Shown here: positions 50,351-60,939 of the stretch, piece after piece | How the letters are laid out: each line of letters opens with the position of its first letter | How positions within the stretch are numbered: position 1 is the stretch's first letter | Source: Allobosea lathyri | Lineage (GTDB): Bacteria > Pseudomonadota > Alphaproteobacteria > Rhizobiales > Beijerinckiaceae | NCBI RefSeq assembly: GCF_900108245.1 | Contig: NZ_FNUY01000001.1 | Coordinates: 62,001-126,000, forward strand | DNA length: 64,000 nt | Direction of reading: 5' to 3' | Program-made: the position numbers and the translations under genes | Notes under the pieces: model-generated | Seen by the model: the letters and a program-made list of their open reading frames with translations, nothing else | The model's database searches: none | What the model was told of the DNA's origin: nothing

Positions 50351-53300
50351 CTAGATGCCCCCGGTGGGCTCGGTCGCCAATACAGCCTTCGCATCGGTCG
50401 TGCCGGTTTTGGCCTCGCGCGGCTCGCGCCAGGCGACGAGCCGATAGAACATCGGGATGAAGAAGGTCGCGATGAAGGTCGCCGCCAGCATGCCGCCGAT
50501 CACGCCCGTGCCGATCGAGTGCCGGCTGGCCGAGCCGGCGCCGCTGCTGATCGCAAGCGGCACGACGCCGAGGATGAAGGCGAGCGACGTCATCACGATC
50601 GGCCGGAAGCGCAGCCGGGCCGCCTCCACGGCGGCATCGAGCGCGCTCATGCCCTCCTGCCGCATCAGCACGGCGAACTCCACGATCAGGATGGCGTTCT
50701 TGGCCGCGAGGCCGATCAGCGTCACCATGCCGATCTGGAAATAGACGTCGTTCGTCAGGCCACGGGCCCAGATCGCCACCAGTGCCCCGCATATGGCGAA
50801 GGGAACGGCCAGGATGACGGCCAGCGGCAGGCTCCATTTCTCGTATTGCGCGGCGAGGATCAGGAACACCATGATGATGCCGAAGATCATCGCCTGGGCG
50901 CCTGAGCCGCTTGTCGCCAGTTCCTGATAGGCCGAGCCGGTCCAGGCGATCTGGAAGCCCTGTGGCAGGACCTCCCGGCCGATCTCCTGCATGGCCGCGA
51001 TCGCGGCGCCCGAAGTGTATCCGGGGGCCGGATTGCCCATCACCTTGGCTGCCGCGAAGGCGTTGAAGCGCTCGAACAGGTCAGGGCCGACCACGCGCTC
51101 GGCTTTGATCAGCGTGTCGAGCGGCACCATTTTGTTGTTGGTCGAGCGGACGAAGACCTGCTTGAGGTCTTTCGGAGCCTGACGGAAGGCGGCTTCCGAC
51201 TGCAGGTTGACGCGGTAATTGCGCCCATACAGCGTGAAATCATTGACATAGAGGCTGCCGAACGTGCTCTGCATCGTCTCGAAGACCGAGTTGATGGGCA
51301 CACCGAGCGCCTTGGCCATGTCGCGGTTGAGATCGAGCCGGTATTGCGGGATATTGGTGTCGAACGTCGTGCGCACGCCCGCCAGTTCCGGCCGTTTCGA
51401 CGCCGCTTCGACCAGCTGGCTGGTGGCCGTGGCGAGCGACTGGATGCCGCCTCCGGTGCGGTCCTGAACGTAGAACTCGAAGCCGCCGGTGGTGCTCAGG
51501 CCGCTGATCGGCGGCGGGTTGAAGAACAGCACCATCGCGTCCTTGATGCCGGCATTCATCGCCATGAACGTGCCCGTCAAGTTGCGGGCATCGAGGGCGG
51601 GCGTGGTGCGCTGGCTCCAGTCCTTCAGCGTGACGAAGGTCGTGGCGGCATTCGTCTTCTCGCCTCCCGAGAGCAGATCGAAGCCCGAAATCGCAAAGAC
51701 GTTCTCGACGGCTGGATGCCGGCCGATATTGGCCGCGGCCTCGTCCATCACCGCGATGGTGCGGTTGAGCGAGGCGGCCGCGGGCAGGATCGCCACGCCG
51801 AATACGACACCCTGGTCCTCATCGGGGACCAGCGATCCCGGGATTTTCTGGAACAGGAAACCGGTGCTCGCGAGAAGGCCTGCAAAGAGCAGCAGGCCGA
51901 TGGCGAAGCGCTTGGCCATGAAGCCGACGCCGCGGACATAGCCATGCGTCAGCCTGTCGAAGAAGCGGTTGAAGATCCGGAAGGGCAAAGCGGGCTCATG
52001 ATGCCCCGGCTTCAGGATCAGCGCGCACAAGGCCGGCGTCAGCGTGAGTGCAACGATGCCGGAAATCGTCACCGAGACCGCGATCGTGATCGCGAATTGC
52101 TGGTACATCGCGCCGGCCAACCCGCCCATGAACGAGACGGGGACGAAGACGGCGCAGAGCACGAGCACGATGGCGATCACCGGGCCGGTCACCTCGCTCA
52201 TCGCCTTGATCGAGGCTTCGCGCGGCGGAAGATGCTCGGTCACCATAATCCGCTCGACATTCTCCAGGACCACGATCGCGTCGTCCACGACGATGCCGAT
52301 CGCCAGCACGAGGCCGAACAGGGTCAGGAGGTTGATCGAGAAGCCCAGCAGATACATCCCCGCGAAGGTGCCGATGATCGAGATCGGCACGGCGATGACC
52401 GGGATGATGGTGGCCCGGACATTCTGCAGGAACAGGAAGACGACGAGGATCACCAGGACGATGGCTTCGATGAAGGTCTTGACTACCTCCTGGATCGAGA
52501 CCTCGATGAACTTCGTGGTGTCGTAGGGAATGTCGTAGGTCATCCCCTCCGGGAAGGTCATCTTGAGCTCGTCGAGGCGGCTGCGCAGGGCCTTCATGGT
52601 ATTCAGCGCGTTGGCGCCGGTCTGGAGATAGACCGCGATCGGGATCGCCGGCTTGCCGTTGAGCTTGCTGTCGACGGTGTAGCTGGCCGAGCCGAGCTCG
52701 ACGCGCGCGACATCCTTGATCCTGAGCGTGGCCGCGTTCAGATCCGAGCGCAGGATGATGTTGCCGAACGCCTCGGCATCGGGCAGGCGCCCCTGGGTCG
52801 TCGCCGAATAGGTGAAGGGCGTGGTCGGGTCGTTGGGCTCGTCGCCGAAGCGGCCGGCCGCGAACTGCGCGTTCTGCTCGCGAATGGCGATGGCGACATC
52901 GGTCGTGGTGAGGCCGTATCTGGCGAGCTTGTCTGGGCTCAGCCAGATCCGCATCGAATAGTCGCGCTGGCCGAAGAGCGAGGCATCGCCGACGCCGGGG
53001 ATGCGCTTGAGGTCGTCGATGACGTTGAGCAGCGCGTAATTGCCGACATAGGTCGAATCGTAGCGGCCGTCCTGCGAATACATCGCGACGAGGCCCAGGA
53101 TCGAAGCCGAGCGCTGGCTGACCACGACGCCGAGGCGGGTGACCTCCTGGGGCAACGTCGGCGTCGCCCGCTGCACGCGGTTGTTGACGTCGATCGTCGC
53201 CTGGTCGGGGTCGGTCCCCTGGGCGAAGGTCACGGTCAGCGTCATCTGGCCGCTGCTGGCGTTCGAGGACTGCATGTAGAGCATGCCCTTGACGCCGTTG

Positions 53301-53506
53301 ATCTGCTGCTCCAGCGGAGCAGCCACTGTCTGCGCGATCGTTTCGGCGCTGGCGCCGGGATAGGTCGCCGTGACGATGATCTGCGGCGGCGTCAGCTCCG
53401 GATACTGGGCGATTGGCAGGGCGCGCATCGCGACGATGCCGGCCAGCACGATGATGATCGAAATGACCGCTGCGAAGACGGGCCTGTCGATGAAGAAGCG
53501 GTTCAT
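50351..53506 (-). CDS. Efflux RND transporter permease (HAE1 family, AcrB/MexF-like)
   Basis: A 1051-residue inner-membrane proton antiporter of the hydrophobe/amphiphile efflux family. The N-terminal [20 protein letters not shown] and 12-helix layout are typical, and the TM4 proton-relay pair Asp408/Asp409 ([10 protein letters not shown]) is intact, matching AcrB Asp407/408. It would form a tripartite drug or solvent pump with the adaptor encoded just upstream (4-bp overlap) and an outer-membrane channel that is not in this window. No TetR- or MarR-type repressor is adjacent. Confidence 0.96.
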   Translation of the reverse strand: MNRFFIDRPVFAAVISIIIVLAGIVAMRALPIAQYPELTPPQIIVTATYPGASAETIAQTVAAPLEQQINGVKGMLYMQSSNASSGQMTLTVTFAQGTDPDQATIDVNNRVQRATPTLPQEVTRLGVVVSQRSASILGLVAMYSQDGRYDSTYVGNYALLNVIDDLKRIPGVGDASLFGQRDYSMRIWLSPDKLARYGLTTTDVAIAIREQNAQFAAGRFGDEPNDPTTPFTYSATTQGRLPDAEAFGNIILRSDLNAATLRIKDVARVELGSASYTVDSKLNGKPAIPIAVYLQTGANALNTMKALRSRLDELKMTFPEGMTYDIPYDTTKFIEVSIQEVVKTFIEAIVLVILVVFLFLQNVRATIIPVIAVPISIIGTFAGMYLLGFSINLLTLFGLVLAIGIVVDDAIVVLENVERIMVTEHLPPREASIKAMSEVTGPVIAIVLVLCAVFVPVSFMGGLAGAMYQQFAITIAVSVTISGIVALTLTPALCALILKPGHHEPALPFRIFNRFFDRLTHGYVRGVGFMAKRFAIGLLLFAGLLASTGFLFQKIPGSLVPDEDQGVVFGVAILPAAASLNRTIAVMDEAAANIGRHPAVENVFAISGFDLLSGGEKTNAATTFVTLKDWSQRTTPALDARNLTGTFMAMNAGIKDAMVLFFNPPPISGLSTTGGFEFYVQDRTGGGIQSLATATSQLVEAASKRPELAGVRTTFDTNIPQYRLDLNRDMAKALGVPINSVFETMQSTFGSLYVNDFTLYGRNYRVNLQSEAAFRQAPKDLKQVFVRSTNNKMVPLDTLIKAERVVGPDLFERFNAFAAAKVMGNPAPGYTSGAAIAAMQEIGREVLPQGFQIAWTGSAYQELATSGSGAQAMIFGIIMVFLILAAQYEKWSLPLAVILAVPFAICGALVAIWARGLTNDVYFQIGMVTLIGLAAKNAILIVEFAVLMRQEGMSALDAAVEAARLRFRPIVMTSLAFILGVVPLAISSGAGSASRHSIGTGVIGGMLAATFIATFFIPMFYRLVAWREPREAKTGTTDAKAVLATEPTGGI

Positions 53507-54666
53507 GGCTTGGCCGTTTCGGCCGGCTTCATGCTGACCGTGACCGGTGCGCCGGGATGGACCTTGATGATCCCTTCCGTGATCAGCTTATCCCCGGGTT
53601 TCAGTCCCGATTTGACGATCCAGCCGGATGGTAGTTCGCGCCCCAGCTCGATTGGTCGGAGCTCGGCCTTGCCCGCGCTGTCGACGGTATAGACGAATTG
53701 CCCCTGTGCGCCCTGGGACACCGCGACATGCGGGACGACGATGGTGTTGTCGAGATAGAAGCCCGAGACGACCGCACGCACGAATTGGCCGGGCAGAAGA
53801 AGGCCCTTCGGGTTCGCCACGACGGCGCGCAGGCGAAGCGTGCCGGTCTCAGCGTCGAGCCCGGCCGAAGCGAAGTCGATGGTGCCGGTCTGCGGATAAA
53901 CCTGGCCATCGCCGAAGACGACCTGGACCTTCAGGACCTCGCCCGCACGGTCCCAGACGCCTTGCGCTTCAAGCAGAGTGCGAGCCTGCGCGATCTCGTT
54001 CTCGCTGGCGGAAAAGATGACATAGACGGGGTCGCGCTGCGTGATCTTCGTCAGGAGCCCGGCATCGCCGGTGATACCGATCAGGCTGCCTTCGGGCACC
54101 TGTTCCAGGCTGGTGACGCCGCTGATCGGCGCCTTCACCTTGGTATATCCGAGATTCAGTTCGGCCAGGTTCACATCCGCCTCGGCGATGGAAACCGCGG
54201 CGGCGGCGAGTTCCTTGGCCGACAGGGCGTCGTCGCGGGCCTTGTCGGTGCCCGAGCCGGTCGCCGCCAGCCGCGTATAGCGCTCGGCGTCCCGGCTGGC
54301 CTGCGCAAGCTGCGCCTGCGCCTGCTGCAACTGCGCCCGCGCCTTCACGAGCTCCGCCTCGTAGCGCTTGGGGTCGATCTCGAAGAGCGTGTCGCCCGCC
54401 TTGACCAGCGCGCCCTCGACGAAATCCCGCTTCAGCAGGATGCCGCCGACTTGCGCCCGGACCTGCACCTCCCGCGAGGCCTCGACGCGCGCTGCATATT
54501 CAAAGCTCAGCGGAACCTTGCCGGCCTTGACCTCCACGACCGTCACTTGCGGGGGAGGCGCTGCGCGAGGAGCCTGCGCCTGCGCCCCGCCCGCTGCACC
54601 GAAAATCTGGCAGGCGAGGGCGATGCCCAGGAGAGTGGGACGCCGCCGTGGTTCGATCGCTGTCAT
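53503..54666 (-). CDS. Efflux RND periplasmic adaptor subunit (AcrA/MexE-like)
   Basis: A 387-residue membrane-fusion protein. The N-terminal hydrophobic signal ([16 protein letters not shown]) lacks an obvious lipobox cysteine. The lipoyl halves flank an alpha-hairpin ([31 protein letters not shown], then [23 protein letters not shown]), followed by beta-barrel and membrane-proximal domains. The start at 54666 has AGGAG about 10 nt upstream; ATG 54729 is a longer alternative. It is the first gene of the two-gene pump operon and overlaps the pump gene by 4 bp. Confidence 0.93.
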   Translation of the reverse strand: MTAIEPRRRPTLLGIALACQIFGAAGGAQAQAPRAAPPPQVTVVEVKAGKVPLSFEYAARVEASREVQVRAQVGGILLKRDFVEGALVKAGDTLFEIDPKRYEAELVKARAQLQQAQAQLAQASRDAERYTRLAATGSGTDKARDDALSAKELAAAAVSIAEADVNLAELNLGYTKVKAPISGVTSLEQVPEGSLIGITGDAGLLTKITQRDPVYVIFSASENEIAQARTLLEAQGVWDRAGEVLKVQVVFGDGQVYPQTGTIDFASAGLDAETGTLRLRAVVANPKGLLLPGQFVRAVVSGFYLDNTIVVPHVAVSQGAQGQFVYTVDSAGKAELRPIELGRELPSGWIVKSGLKPGDKLITEGIIKVHPGAPVTVSMKPAETAKP

Positions 54667-54822
54667 CGGTCGCGTGCTCCTGCGGGGTAGGCAACGTGAA
54701 GGCCGGTCGTAGAACTTCGCCCGGATCAAGGGTGGTCTTTCATAACTGTGGCATGGCTTGATGACGATAGGAGGTTCGATCGAGATCGTCGCGGACTCCG
54801 CCGGAAACGCTGAAGACGCGTT

Positions 54823-56379
54823 CTACAGTTGCGACTGGATCGGCAGGAGCCCAACCGCGAAGGCAAGCAGGCGGCGGGGAAGGCTCGCCTCGGGGTCGCG
54901 GTCGAACTGTCGCGCCTGACTGTCCTCCAGGCTGTTCCAGCGTAGCGAGCCCTTCCTGAGCGACAGGCCATAGCTGGCCTGCGGCGCCGTATCCAACTCG
55001 AACAGCCTGTGCATCTCGGCGGCGAGCGCCGGCTGCTCGAAGAGCACGCCCATTTCGGTGTTGAGCGATGCCGAGCGCGGATCGAAATTGAAGGAGCCGA
55101 TGAAACCGCATTGCCGGTCGATCGTGAAGGCTTTGGTGTGCAGGCTCGCACCGCTTGAGCCGAACACCGAAATCTCCTGCCGGTGCGCATAGGGTTGAAG
55201 CTCGTAAAGGCGCACGCCCGCCTTTAGCAAGGCCTCCCGATAATGCGCGTAGGCACCGTGGACCGCCGCGACATCCGTTGCCGCCAGCGAGTTGGTGAGA
55301 ACAGCGACATCGACCCCTCGGCTGACCATCCCGGCAAGCCGCGCCGTGCCTTCGTCGCCGGGGATGAAGTAGGGCGAGATGATCTCCAGCACGTGCTTGC
55401 TCTCGGCGATGACGGGGGTCAGCTCCGCCATCAACCAATTCTCCGGCTTCCCGCCGACCGCCTTTTCGGGCGGGTCCGAGATGACCTTCGCCTCGCTCGA
55501 CCAGTGGATCTTGCCGGTAAGATCGATCATGTCCGACATCGACATGCGCTCATGGACCCGTGCGATATAGGGTTTCGCCAGGGCGCCGTTGGCGAGCGTA
55601 GCCAGGGTTCGCCGCAGTCGCTTCAGATTGGGCTTGCGCAGGGTCGCCAGCGCGCCGATCGGGATGACGACATCGCTGTTCCAGAACGCGTCGAAGATCA
55701 CCTCGGTCTGGCGCACTCCCGCACCGAGAAGCAGGACGTCGAGATCGCGGAAATTCGAGGTTCTCGCCGCGGCGAAATACTCGTTGCCGATATTGCGCCC
55801 GCCGATGACGGCCAGCCGGCCATCGGCGATCCACGCCTTGTTGTGCATCCGGCGCGTGACCGAGAAGGCGCGCAGCGCCATCTCGATGCCGCGTCGCAGC
55901 CCGCTTTGCCGGGCGCGGCTCGGATTGAACAGTCGCACCGAGATGTTCGGGTGGTCGTCGAGGGCGAGATAGGTCGCGTCGAGGCCGCGCGTGTTGATGT
56001 CATCCACCAGCACCCGCACCCGCACGCCACGGTCGGCCGCCTGGAGCACCTCATATGAAAGGAGCTGTCCCGTGAGGTCTTTCTTCCAGATGTAATACAT
56101 CAGGTCGAGGCTGCGGCCGGCGCTGCGCGCTGCCAGAGCCCGCGCGGCAAAAGCGTCGAGATTATCCGCTATCAGCGCGAGCCCGCTCTCATTGTCCCGC
56201 CCTGTCACAAGCTGGGACGAGGCCCTATCGATCAGGGTCTCGCCCTCGGCTACCGGCAAGGCGCTGGACGGCTTGCCCTTGGCACGCCTGGCGAAATGGC
56301 CAAAGGAATAGGTCGCCAGGAAGGACGCCAGGGCAAACAGGCCGGCAAAGGTGGAAATGATCAGGAACAATCGCATCAT
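54823..56379 (-). CDS. Phospholipase D family protein (cardiolipin synthase C-like)
   Basis: A 518-residue protein with an N-terminal membrane segment (about 3-25) and two HKD motifs: His179-x-Lys181-x4-Asp186 (MHNKAWIADGRLAVIGG) and a second in LHTKAFTIDRQCGFIGSFNFD near residue 420. This is the ClsB/ClsC arrangement, so cardiolipin synthesis from phospholipid and phosphatidylglycerol or phosphatidylethanolamine is plausible, although nuclease and other PLD activities cannot be excluded. The end is 156 bp from the adaptor start. HdeD- and EEP-family genes lie upstream. Confidence 0.88.
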   Translation of the reverse strand: MMRLFLIISTFAGLFALASFLATYSFGHFARRAKGKPSSALPVAEGETLIDRASSQLVTGRDNESGLALIADNLDAFAARALAARSAGRSLDLMYYIWKKDLTGQLLSYEVLQAADRGVRVRVLVDDINTRGLDATYLALDDHPNISVRLFNPSRARQSGLRRGIEMALRAFSVTRRMHNKAWIADGRLAVIGGRNIGNEYFAAARTSNFRDLDVLLLGAGVRQTEVIFDAFWNSDVVIPIGALATLRKPNLKRLRRTLATLANGALAKPYIARVHERMSMSDMIDLTGKIHWSSEAKVISDPPEKAVGGKPENWLMAELTPVIAESKHVLEIISPYFIPGDEGTARLAGMVSRGVDVAVLTNSLAATDVAAVHGAYAHYREALLKAGVRLYELQPYAHRQEISVFGSSGASLHTKAFTIDRQCGFIGSFNFDPRSASLNTEMGVLFEQPALAAEMHRLFELDTAPQASYGLSLRKGSLRWNSLEDSQARQFDRDPEASLPRRLLAFAVGLLPIQSQL

Positions 56380-56476
56380 GCTGGTCTGTTAAGCCGGATG
56401 CCGTTGAAGAAGCTGTCCAGCGGGTCTCCTCGTAGTCTGCCATATTGGGCGCGTCGCGATTGCGGGTGCGGCGGGC

Positions 56477-57055
56477 CTATTCCGGTATCGGGGTATTTCT
56501 GAGAGCGATGGCGAAAATCACCATGGCGATGCCGTGGAATGTCAGGTCCATCGCCAGCAGCAGCCCGATGAACCAGCGGCTGTTGAGCGGCCAGCCGGCG
56601 AGCACGAACACGCCGACGAAAAGCGTGATCGCGCCGGCCACGAGCAGCCAGCTCGCGAATTTCGTCGGCCGAAGCGACAGGCCTGCGAGAATGCGCAGCA
56701 GGCCGACGACGAGCAGGCTGATTGCCAGCAGCAATGTCAGGAACGAGGACGCCAGCAGCGGATTTACGAAGGCAAGAACACCGGCCAGCGCATAGACCAG
56801 TCCGATCATCAGCCAGGACAGGAAGGATCGCCAACCCCGCAGCTGGAAGGCGTGGGCGATTTGCAGGATGCCGGCGACCAGCATGCTTGCGCCGACATAG
56901 TAGATCGACGCCACGGTCGCGATGACGACGTTGAAAAAGGCGAGCAGTCCAAGAGCGACGATCGAGAAACCGAACGCCAGCAGGATGCCCCATTTGCCAC
57001 GCAGCAGCGCGAGGTCCTGCCTCGTGAAAACGCCGCCCAGGGTCATCGCCATCAT
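56477..57055 (-). CDS. HdeD family (DUF308) membrane protein
   Basis: A 192-residue inner-membrane protein with about six hydrophobic segments (first GILLAFGFSIVALGLLAFF) and the repeat-like DUF308 layout. HdeD proteins are linked to acid resistance at high cell density in E. coli; the mechanism is unknown. The start at 57055 has GGAG 5 nt upstream. It precedes the phospholipase D gene by 97 bp on the same strand and diverges from the EEP gene. Confidence 0.87.
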   Translation of the reverse strand: MMAMTLGGVFTRQDLALLRGKWGILLAFGFSIVALGLLAFFNVVIATVASIYYVGASMLVAGILQIAHAFQLRGWRSFLSWLMIGLVYALAGVLAFVNPLLASSFLTLLLAISLLVVGLLRILAGLSLRPTKFASWLLVAGAITLFVGVFVLAGWPLNSRWFIGLLLAMDLTFHGIAMVIFAIALRNTPIPE

Positions 57056-57287
57056 TGTTTCTCCGCCGAGCCGTTGTCGCCGAGTTTTCTGGCGCCGAAG
57101 CCCGGCCGCCCTCACTGAACCATAATCGAACCGGATTACAATCGTTCCGGCGTCCCTCTCCGGATCGCCGTACTGGACTCCACTGCCGGTCCGGATCTAG
57201 GCGGGACCGGGAACCGCAGCCCGGCTGCGGTGTTCGCCCTATGCGGCGCGGCACCCTGTACCCTTCCGGCGCCGCGATGAGTAGACT

Positions 57288-58181
57288 ATGGAAGCGACAA
57301 CCGCCGGAGATGCGTCCCCCATGCTTCGAAAACACCGTGACACGGGGGCTCTCAAGACCCTCGGTCCGCTGATGGCTTCGAAACTGCGACAGCGGCGAAA
57401 GGCCTATGCCAACGGCGATGCCCGCGAGGACGACGTGACGGCGCTCGTTGCCTCCTACAACATCCACAAATGCGTGGGTCTCGACCGGCGGTTCAACCCC
57501 GAGCGGATCATGGCGGTGATCAGCGAGATCGGTGCGGATGTGATCGCGCTGCAGGAGGTCGACCAGCGCTTCGGCGCGCGCGCAGGCCTGCTCGATCTCG
57601 AAGCATTGGAACGCGACAGCGGATTGTGCCCGGTCCCGCTGGACGGCACGCGCAACAACCATGGCTGGCGCGGCAATCTCGTGCTCGTGCGCAACGGGAC
57701 GGTGGATGGTGTGCGCCAGATCGTCCTGCCCGGTGCGGAGCCGCGCGGCGCGCTCGTCGTCGATGTGACGCTGGCCGCGGGACCGCTGCGGATCATCGCT
57801 GCCCATCTGGGGCTGCTGCGCCGCTCGCGAGCGCGCCAGATCAGGGCCATTCTAGCCGCGGCCGAGACGGAGGATGGCAGGCCCGCCGTTCTGATGGGCG
57901 ATCTGAACGAATGGCGTCTGGGCAAGCGCTCGTCCCTGCAGGCGCTTGACCCGACCTTCGGTCCGTTGGGCGCGACGGTCGCGAGTTTCCCGTCGCGCTT
58001 TCCGGTCTGGTCGCTCGACCGGATCCTCGCCAATCCACATGATCTGGTTTCGCGCATCGACGTGCACAACTCGCCGCTGGCGCAGGTCGCCTCCGATCAT
58101 CTGCCGATCAAGGCGGTTCTCAGGCTGGCACAGACCGAGCGACCCGAACGCGAGGGCGCCGAAATGGCCTCCGCCGCCTAG
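57288..58181 (+). CDS. Endonuclease/exonuclease/phosphatase (EEP) family protein
   Basis: A 297-residue EEP hydrolase. Metal and catalytic residues are visible: Asn58 (SYNIHKC), Glu90 (ALQEVD), Asp/Asn in LMGDLNEW (about 205-207) and the Asp-His of ASDHLPIK (about 270). Such proteins next to cardiolipin synthase genes (compare E. coli ybhP-ybhO) are thought to act on lipids or nucleic acid. The start is uncertain: ATG 57288, 57321 (GGAG 11 nt upstream) or 57372 all precede the domain. No signal peptide is obvious. Confidence 0.85.
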   Translation: MEATTAGDASPMLRKHRDTGALKTLGPLMASKLRQRRKAYANGDAREDDVTALVASYNIHKCVGLDRRFNPERIMAVISEIGADVIALQEVDQRFGARAGLLDLEALERDSGLCPVPLDGTRNNHGWRGNLVLVRNGTVDGVRQIVLPGAEPRGALVVDVTLAAGPLRIIAAHLGLLRRSRARQIRAILAAAETEDGRPAVLMGDLNEWRLGKRSSLQALDPTFGPLGATVASFPSRFPVWSLDRILANPHDLVSRIDVHNSPLAQVASDHLPIKAVLRLAQTERPEREGAEMASAA

Positions 58182-58285
58182 AGCATCGGCCCGAAAAGTG
58201 GAACGCGGTTTTTCGGAAAAAGTCGATGCAAAATCAAAGGCCTACAGCATCGGGCCTAATACAATATTCGGTCCGATGCTGTAGG
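58179..58285. repeat. Composite hairpin repeat (family E)
   Basis: The left part (58179-58229) is the GAAAAGTGG-type Hyphomicrobiales repeat with a GCATC...GATGC frame. The right part is a perfect 13-bp stem CCTACAGCATCGG (58241-58253) / CCGATGCTGTAGG (58273-58285). It lies between convergent EEP and FMN reductase genes and may be their shared 3' end; no T-run follows. Confidence 0.7.
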
Positions 58286-58314
58286 CAGGGCCATTCCGGC
58301 CGCGATTGCGCCCC

Positions 58315-58866
58315 TCAGGCCGCGTGCTTCTTCACCCAGGCGAGGTAGGCGTTCATCCAGCCCTGCAGGAAGGCTTTGCTGCCTTCGCCGATATCGCCGG
58401 CTTCCGTGAACAGCTTGTCATTGGCCTGGAGGAAAGCTTCCGGCTGCCCCAGCGTCGGCACGTCAAGATAGGCCAGCACATTGCGAAGATGCTGCTGCGA
58501 GAGGGCGGTGCCGATGGCGCCGACGGAGACGCCGAGAACGCCGGCCGGCTTTCCGGCAAAGGCGCTTTGGCCGTAAGGCCGCGAGGCATGGTCGATCGCA
58601 TTCTTCAGCACGCCGGGAATTGAGCGGTTGTACTCGGCGGTGACGAAAAGGAGCCCCTGCGAACCCGCGATCTCGGCCTTCAGGCGCTTGACCGCGGGAG
58701 CCTGATTGGCGTCGTCATCCTGATTGTAGAGAGGCAGATCGCCGATCTCCAGCTGGGTGAAAGAGAACTCCGGCGGCGCCAGTTTGGCGATCGCGGTTGC
58801 GAGCTTGCGATTGAAGGAGTCGCGTCGGAGGCTGCCGACAATGACGGCGATCTTGTAGCTGGCCAT
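58315..58866 (-). CDS. NAD(P)H-dependent FMN reductase (flavodoxin-like, ChrR/YieF type)
   Basis: A 183-residue flavodoxin-fold reductase with the FMN phosphate loop VGSLRRDSFNRKLA (residues 11-24), LFVTAEYNRSIPGVLKNAIDHAS and GVSVGAIGTALSQQHLR. It uses NAD(P)H to reduce FMN, quinones or chromate-like acceptors by two electrons, protecting against oxidative stress. The start at 58866 fits the GGGA spacing better than 58872. It is monocistronic. Confidence 0.9.
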   Translation of the reverse strand: MASYKIAVIVGSLRRDSFNRKLATAIAKLAPPEFSFTQLEIGDLPLYNQDDDANQAPAVKRLKAEIAGSQGLLFVTAEYNRSIPGVLKNAIDHASRPYGQSAFAGKPAGVLGVSVGAIGTALSQQHLRNVLAYLDVPTLGQPEAFLQANDKLFTEAGDIGEGSKAFLQGWMNAYLAWVKKHAA

Positions 58867-58950
58867 AACCATGTCCCATCAGGAAGATTGGATCGTCCGC
58901 GCAGAGTAGAGCGTTTTCAAGCGAGGTGGCTACCGGTTTGCACTTCAGCT

Positions 58951-59928
58951 TCAGGCATGGTGGCAGGCGACCAGGGCACCGTCCGGCCTGACAGTCAGCT
59001 CCGGGCGTTCAGCCGTGCAGACCGCCGTTGCTGCCGGGCAGCGCGTATGGAAGGCGCAGCCGGAAGGGACGTTCGACGGGCTCGGCAGTTCGCCGCTCAG
59101 CATGCTGCGCGTCTTGGCGCGTTGCGCCACCGGGTCGGGCTCCAGCACCGAGGCCATCAGCGCGCGGGTGTAGTAGTGCCTGGGATTGGAGAACAGCGTA
59201 TCGCGCGAAGCCAACTCCACGATCCGGCCGAGATACATCACCGCGACGCGGTCGCAGATATGGCGGACGACTGCCAGGTCGTGGGAGACGAAGAGATAGG
59301 ACACGCCCATGCGCCGCTGCAGGTCGACCAGCAGATTGAGAATCTGGGCGCGCACGGAGACGTCGAGCGCTGAGACCGGCTCGTCGCACACCACCAGCGC
59401 CGGCTCCAGCGCAAGCGCGCGGGCTATCACGACGCGCTGGCGCTGTCCGCCCGAGAACTGATGCGGATAACGGGCGGCATGCTCGGCCTTGAGCCCGACC
59501 TGCTCGAGCAGATTGGCGACCCTGTCCTTAAGCGCCTGGCCCCTGGCAATGCCGTGCACCGCCAGGGGCTCGGCAATGGCGGAGCCGATCGTCGCGCGCG
59601 GGTTGAGCGAGAGCGCCGGGTCCTGGAAGATCATCTGGACATTGCGGCGCACCACGCGCAGCAGCGCCGTATTGGCGCCCGCGATCTCCTGGCCCTGGAT
59701 CCTGATACTGCCGCGTGTCGGGCGCAGCAGGCCGACGATGGCGTTCGACAGGGTCGACTTGCCACAGCCGGATTCGCCGACCAGCCCGACGGTCTCGCCG
59801 GGCGCGACGCTGAGGTCGATGCCATCCACGGCGCGCACCGGCGAAGGCAACGGCTTGAACAGGCTGGCGCGCGCGCCGAAATGCACCGCGACATCGTTCA
59901 GTTCGAGGACAGGCGTCACCCCGTTCAT
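58951..59928 (-). CDS. Peptide ABC transporter ATP-binding protein (DppF/OppF type)
   Basis: A 325-residue ATPase with Walker [10 protein letters not shown], signature FSGGQRQRVVIARAL, Walker B LVVCDEPVSALD and the C-terminal oligopeptide-transporter extension containing CAFHTRCPAATAVC, a conserved Cys cluster. ATG 59928 overlaps the stop of the DppD-type gene (ATGA). It is the last gene of the minus-strand operon. Confidence 0.93.
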   Translation of the reverse strand: MNGVTPVLELNDVAVHFGARASLFKPLPSPVRAVDGIDLSVAPGETVGLVGESGCGKSTLSNAIVGLLRPTRGSIRIQGQEIAGANTALLRVVRRNVQMIFQDPALSLNPRATIGSAIAEPLAVHGIARGQALKDRVANLLEQVGLKAEHAARYPHQFSGGQRQRVVIARALALEPALVVCDEPVSALDVSVRAQILNLLVDLQRRMGVSYLFVSHDLAVVRHICDRVAVMYLGRIVELASRDTLFSNPRHYYTRALMASVLEPDPVAQRAKTRSMLSGELPSPSNVPSGCAFHTRCPAATAVCTAERPELTVRPDGALVACHHA

Positions 59929-60920
59929 GCTGCGGCTCTCGCGATCTCGGACACCCTGTCGGCATGCCAGCAGGCGGAGAAATGCCCGGGCCGGTGCGCG
60001 AGCAGGGGAGGTGTATCGATCCGGCAACGCCCGTCGGCGAGGGGACAACGCTCGTTGAAGCGGCAACCCGGCCCGAAGCGCTCGGGCGAGGGCACGCTGC
60101 CATCGATCGTCGCAAGCCGCTCCTTGGGGGAGACGTCGAGGCGCGGCACGCTGGCGAGCAACAGTGCGGTGTAGGGGTGTGAGGGCTGCGCGAAGATGTC
60201 GTCGACGGGGCCGATCTCGGCGATGCGGCCGGCATACATCACCGCGACCCGATCGGCGATATCGGCGACCACGCCCATGTCATGGGTGATCAGCACGATG
60301 CCGGTGCCACGCTCTGCGACCAGCTGTTTCATCAGGTCGAGGATCTGCGCCTGGATGGTCACGTCCAGCGCCGTGGTTGGTTCGTCGGCGATCAGGATGT
60401 CGGGCCCGCAGATCAGCGCGATGGCGATCATCACACGCTGGCACATGCCGCCCGATAGCTCGAACGGATACTGCGTCAGGCGCCTGTCCGGATCGGGAAT
60501 GCCGACCGAGACCAGCATGGCGCGCGCCTTGGCCAGCGCCTCGCGCCGGCTGACCTTGTGGTGCAGGCGATAGGCCTCGGCGATCTGCGAGCCGATGGTG
60601 GCGAGCGGATCGAGTGATGCGGTCGGTTCCTGGAAGATGATCGAGAGCTTGCTGCCGCGCAGGCGCCGCAGTTCCCGCTCCGACAAGGATGCGAGGTCAA
60701 GCCCGTCGAGGAGGATATGCCCTTGCGTGACCTCGGCGGCATCCGGCAACAGGCCGAGCAGAGCGAATGCGGTCAGCGACTTGCCGCAGCCGGATTCGCC
60801 AACCAGCGCCATGACCTCGCCACCACCAACGGAGAAGGACACGCCATCCACCACCGACGCCCCGGCGATATCGATGCTGAGATCCTCGACCGTCAGGCCC
60901 GCCATGCCCTGCTGCCTCAT
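59925..60920 (-). CDS. Peptide ABC transporter ATP-binding protein (DppD/OppD type)
   Basis: A 331-residue ATPase with Walker [26 protein letters not shown]-loop, signature [15 protein letters not shown] and Walker [13 protein letters not shown], and the C-terminal [14 protein letters not shown] cysteine cluster. The partner of the following ATPase. The start at 60920 is uncertain; ATG 60905 has a better GAGG spacing. It follows an SDR gene by 19 bp, so the SDR is within the transport operon. Confidence 0.92.
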   Translation of the reverse strand: MRQQGMAGLTVEDLSIDIAGASVVDGVSFSVGGGEVMALVGESGCGKSLTAFALLGLLPDAAEVTQGHILLDGLDLASLSERELRRLRGSKLSIIFQEPTASLDPLATIGSQIAEAYRLHHKVSRREALAKARAMLVSVGIPDPDRRLTQYPFELSGGMCQRVMIAIALICGPDILIADEPTTALDVTIQAQILDLMKQLVAERGTGIVLITHDMGVVADIADRVAVMYAGRIAEIGPVDDIFAQPSHPYTALLLASVPRLDVSPKERLATIDGSVPSPERFGPGCRFNERCPLADGRCRIDTPPLLAHRPGHFSACWHADRVSEIARAAA

Positions 60921-60939
60921 CGCGCGAAGGTTCCCGCCG

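Noticed and set aside
51344..53692. Very long open frame on the plus strand opposite the RND pump gene
   Set aside because: It mirrors the codon pattern of the pump gene in a G+C-rich genome, has low-complexity Arg/Asp/His-rich composition and no recognisable domain. The minus-strand pump has complete motifs.
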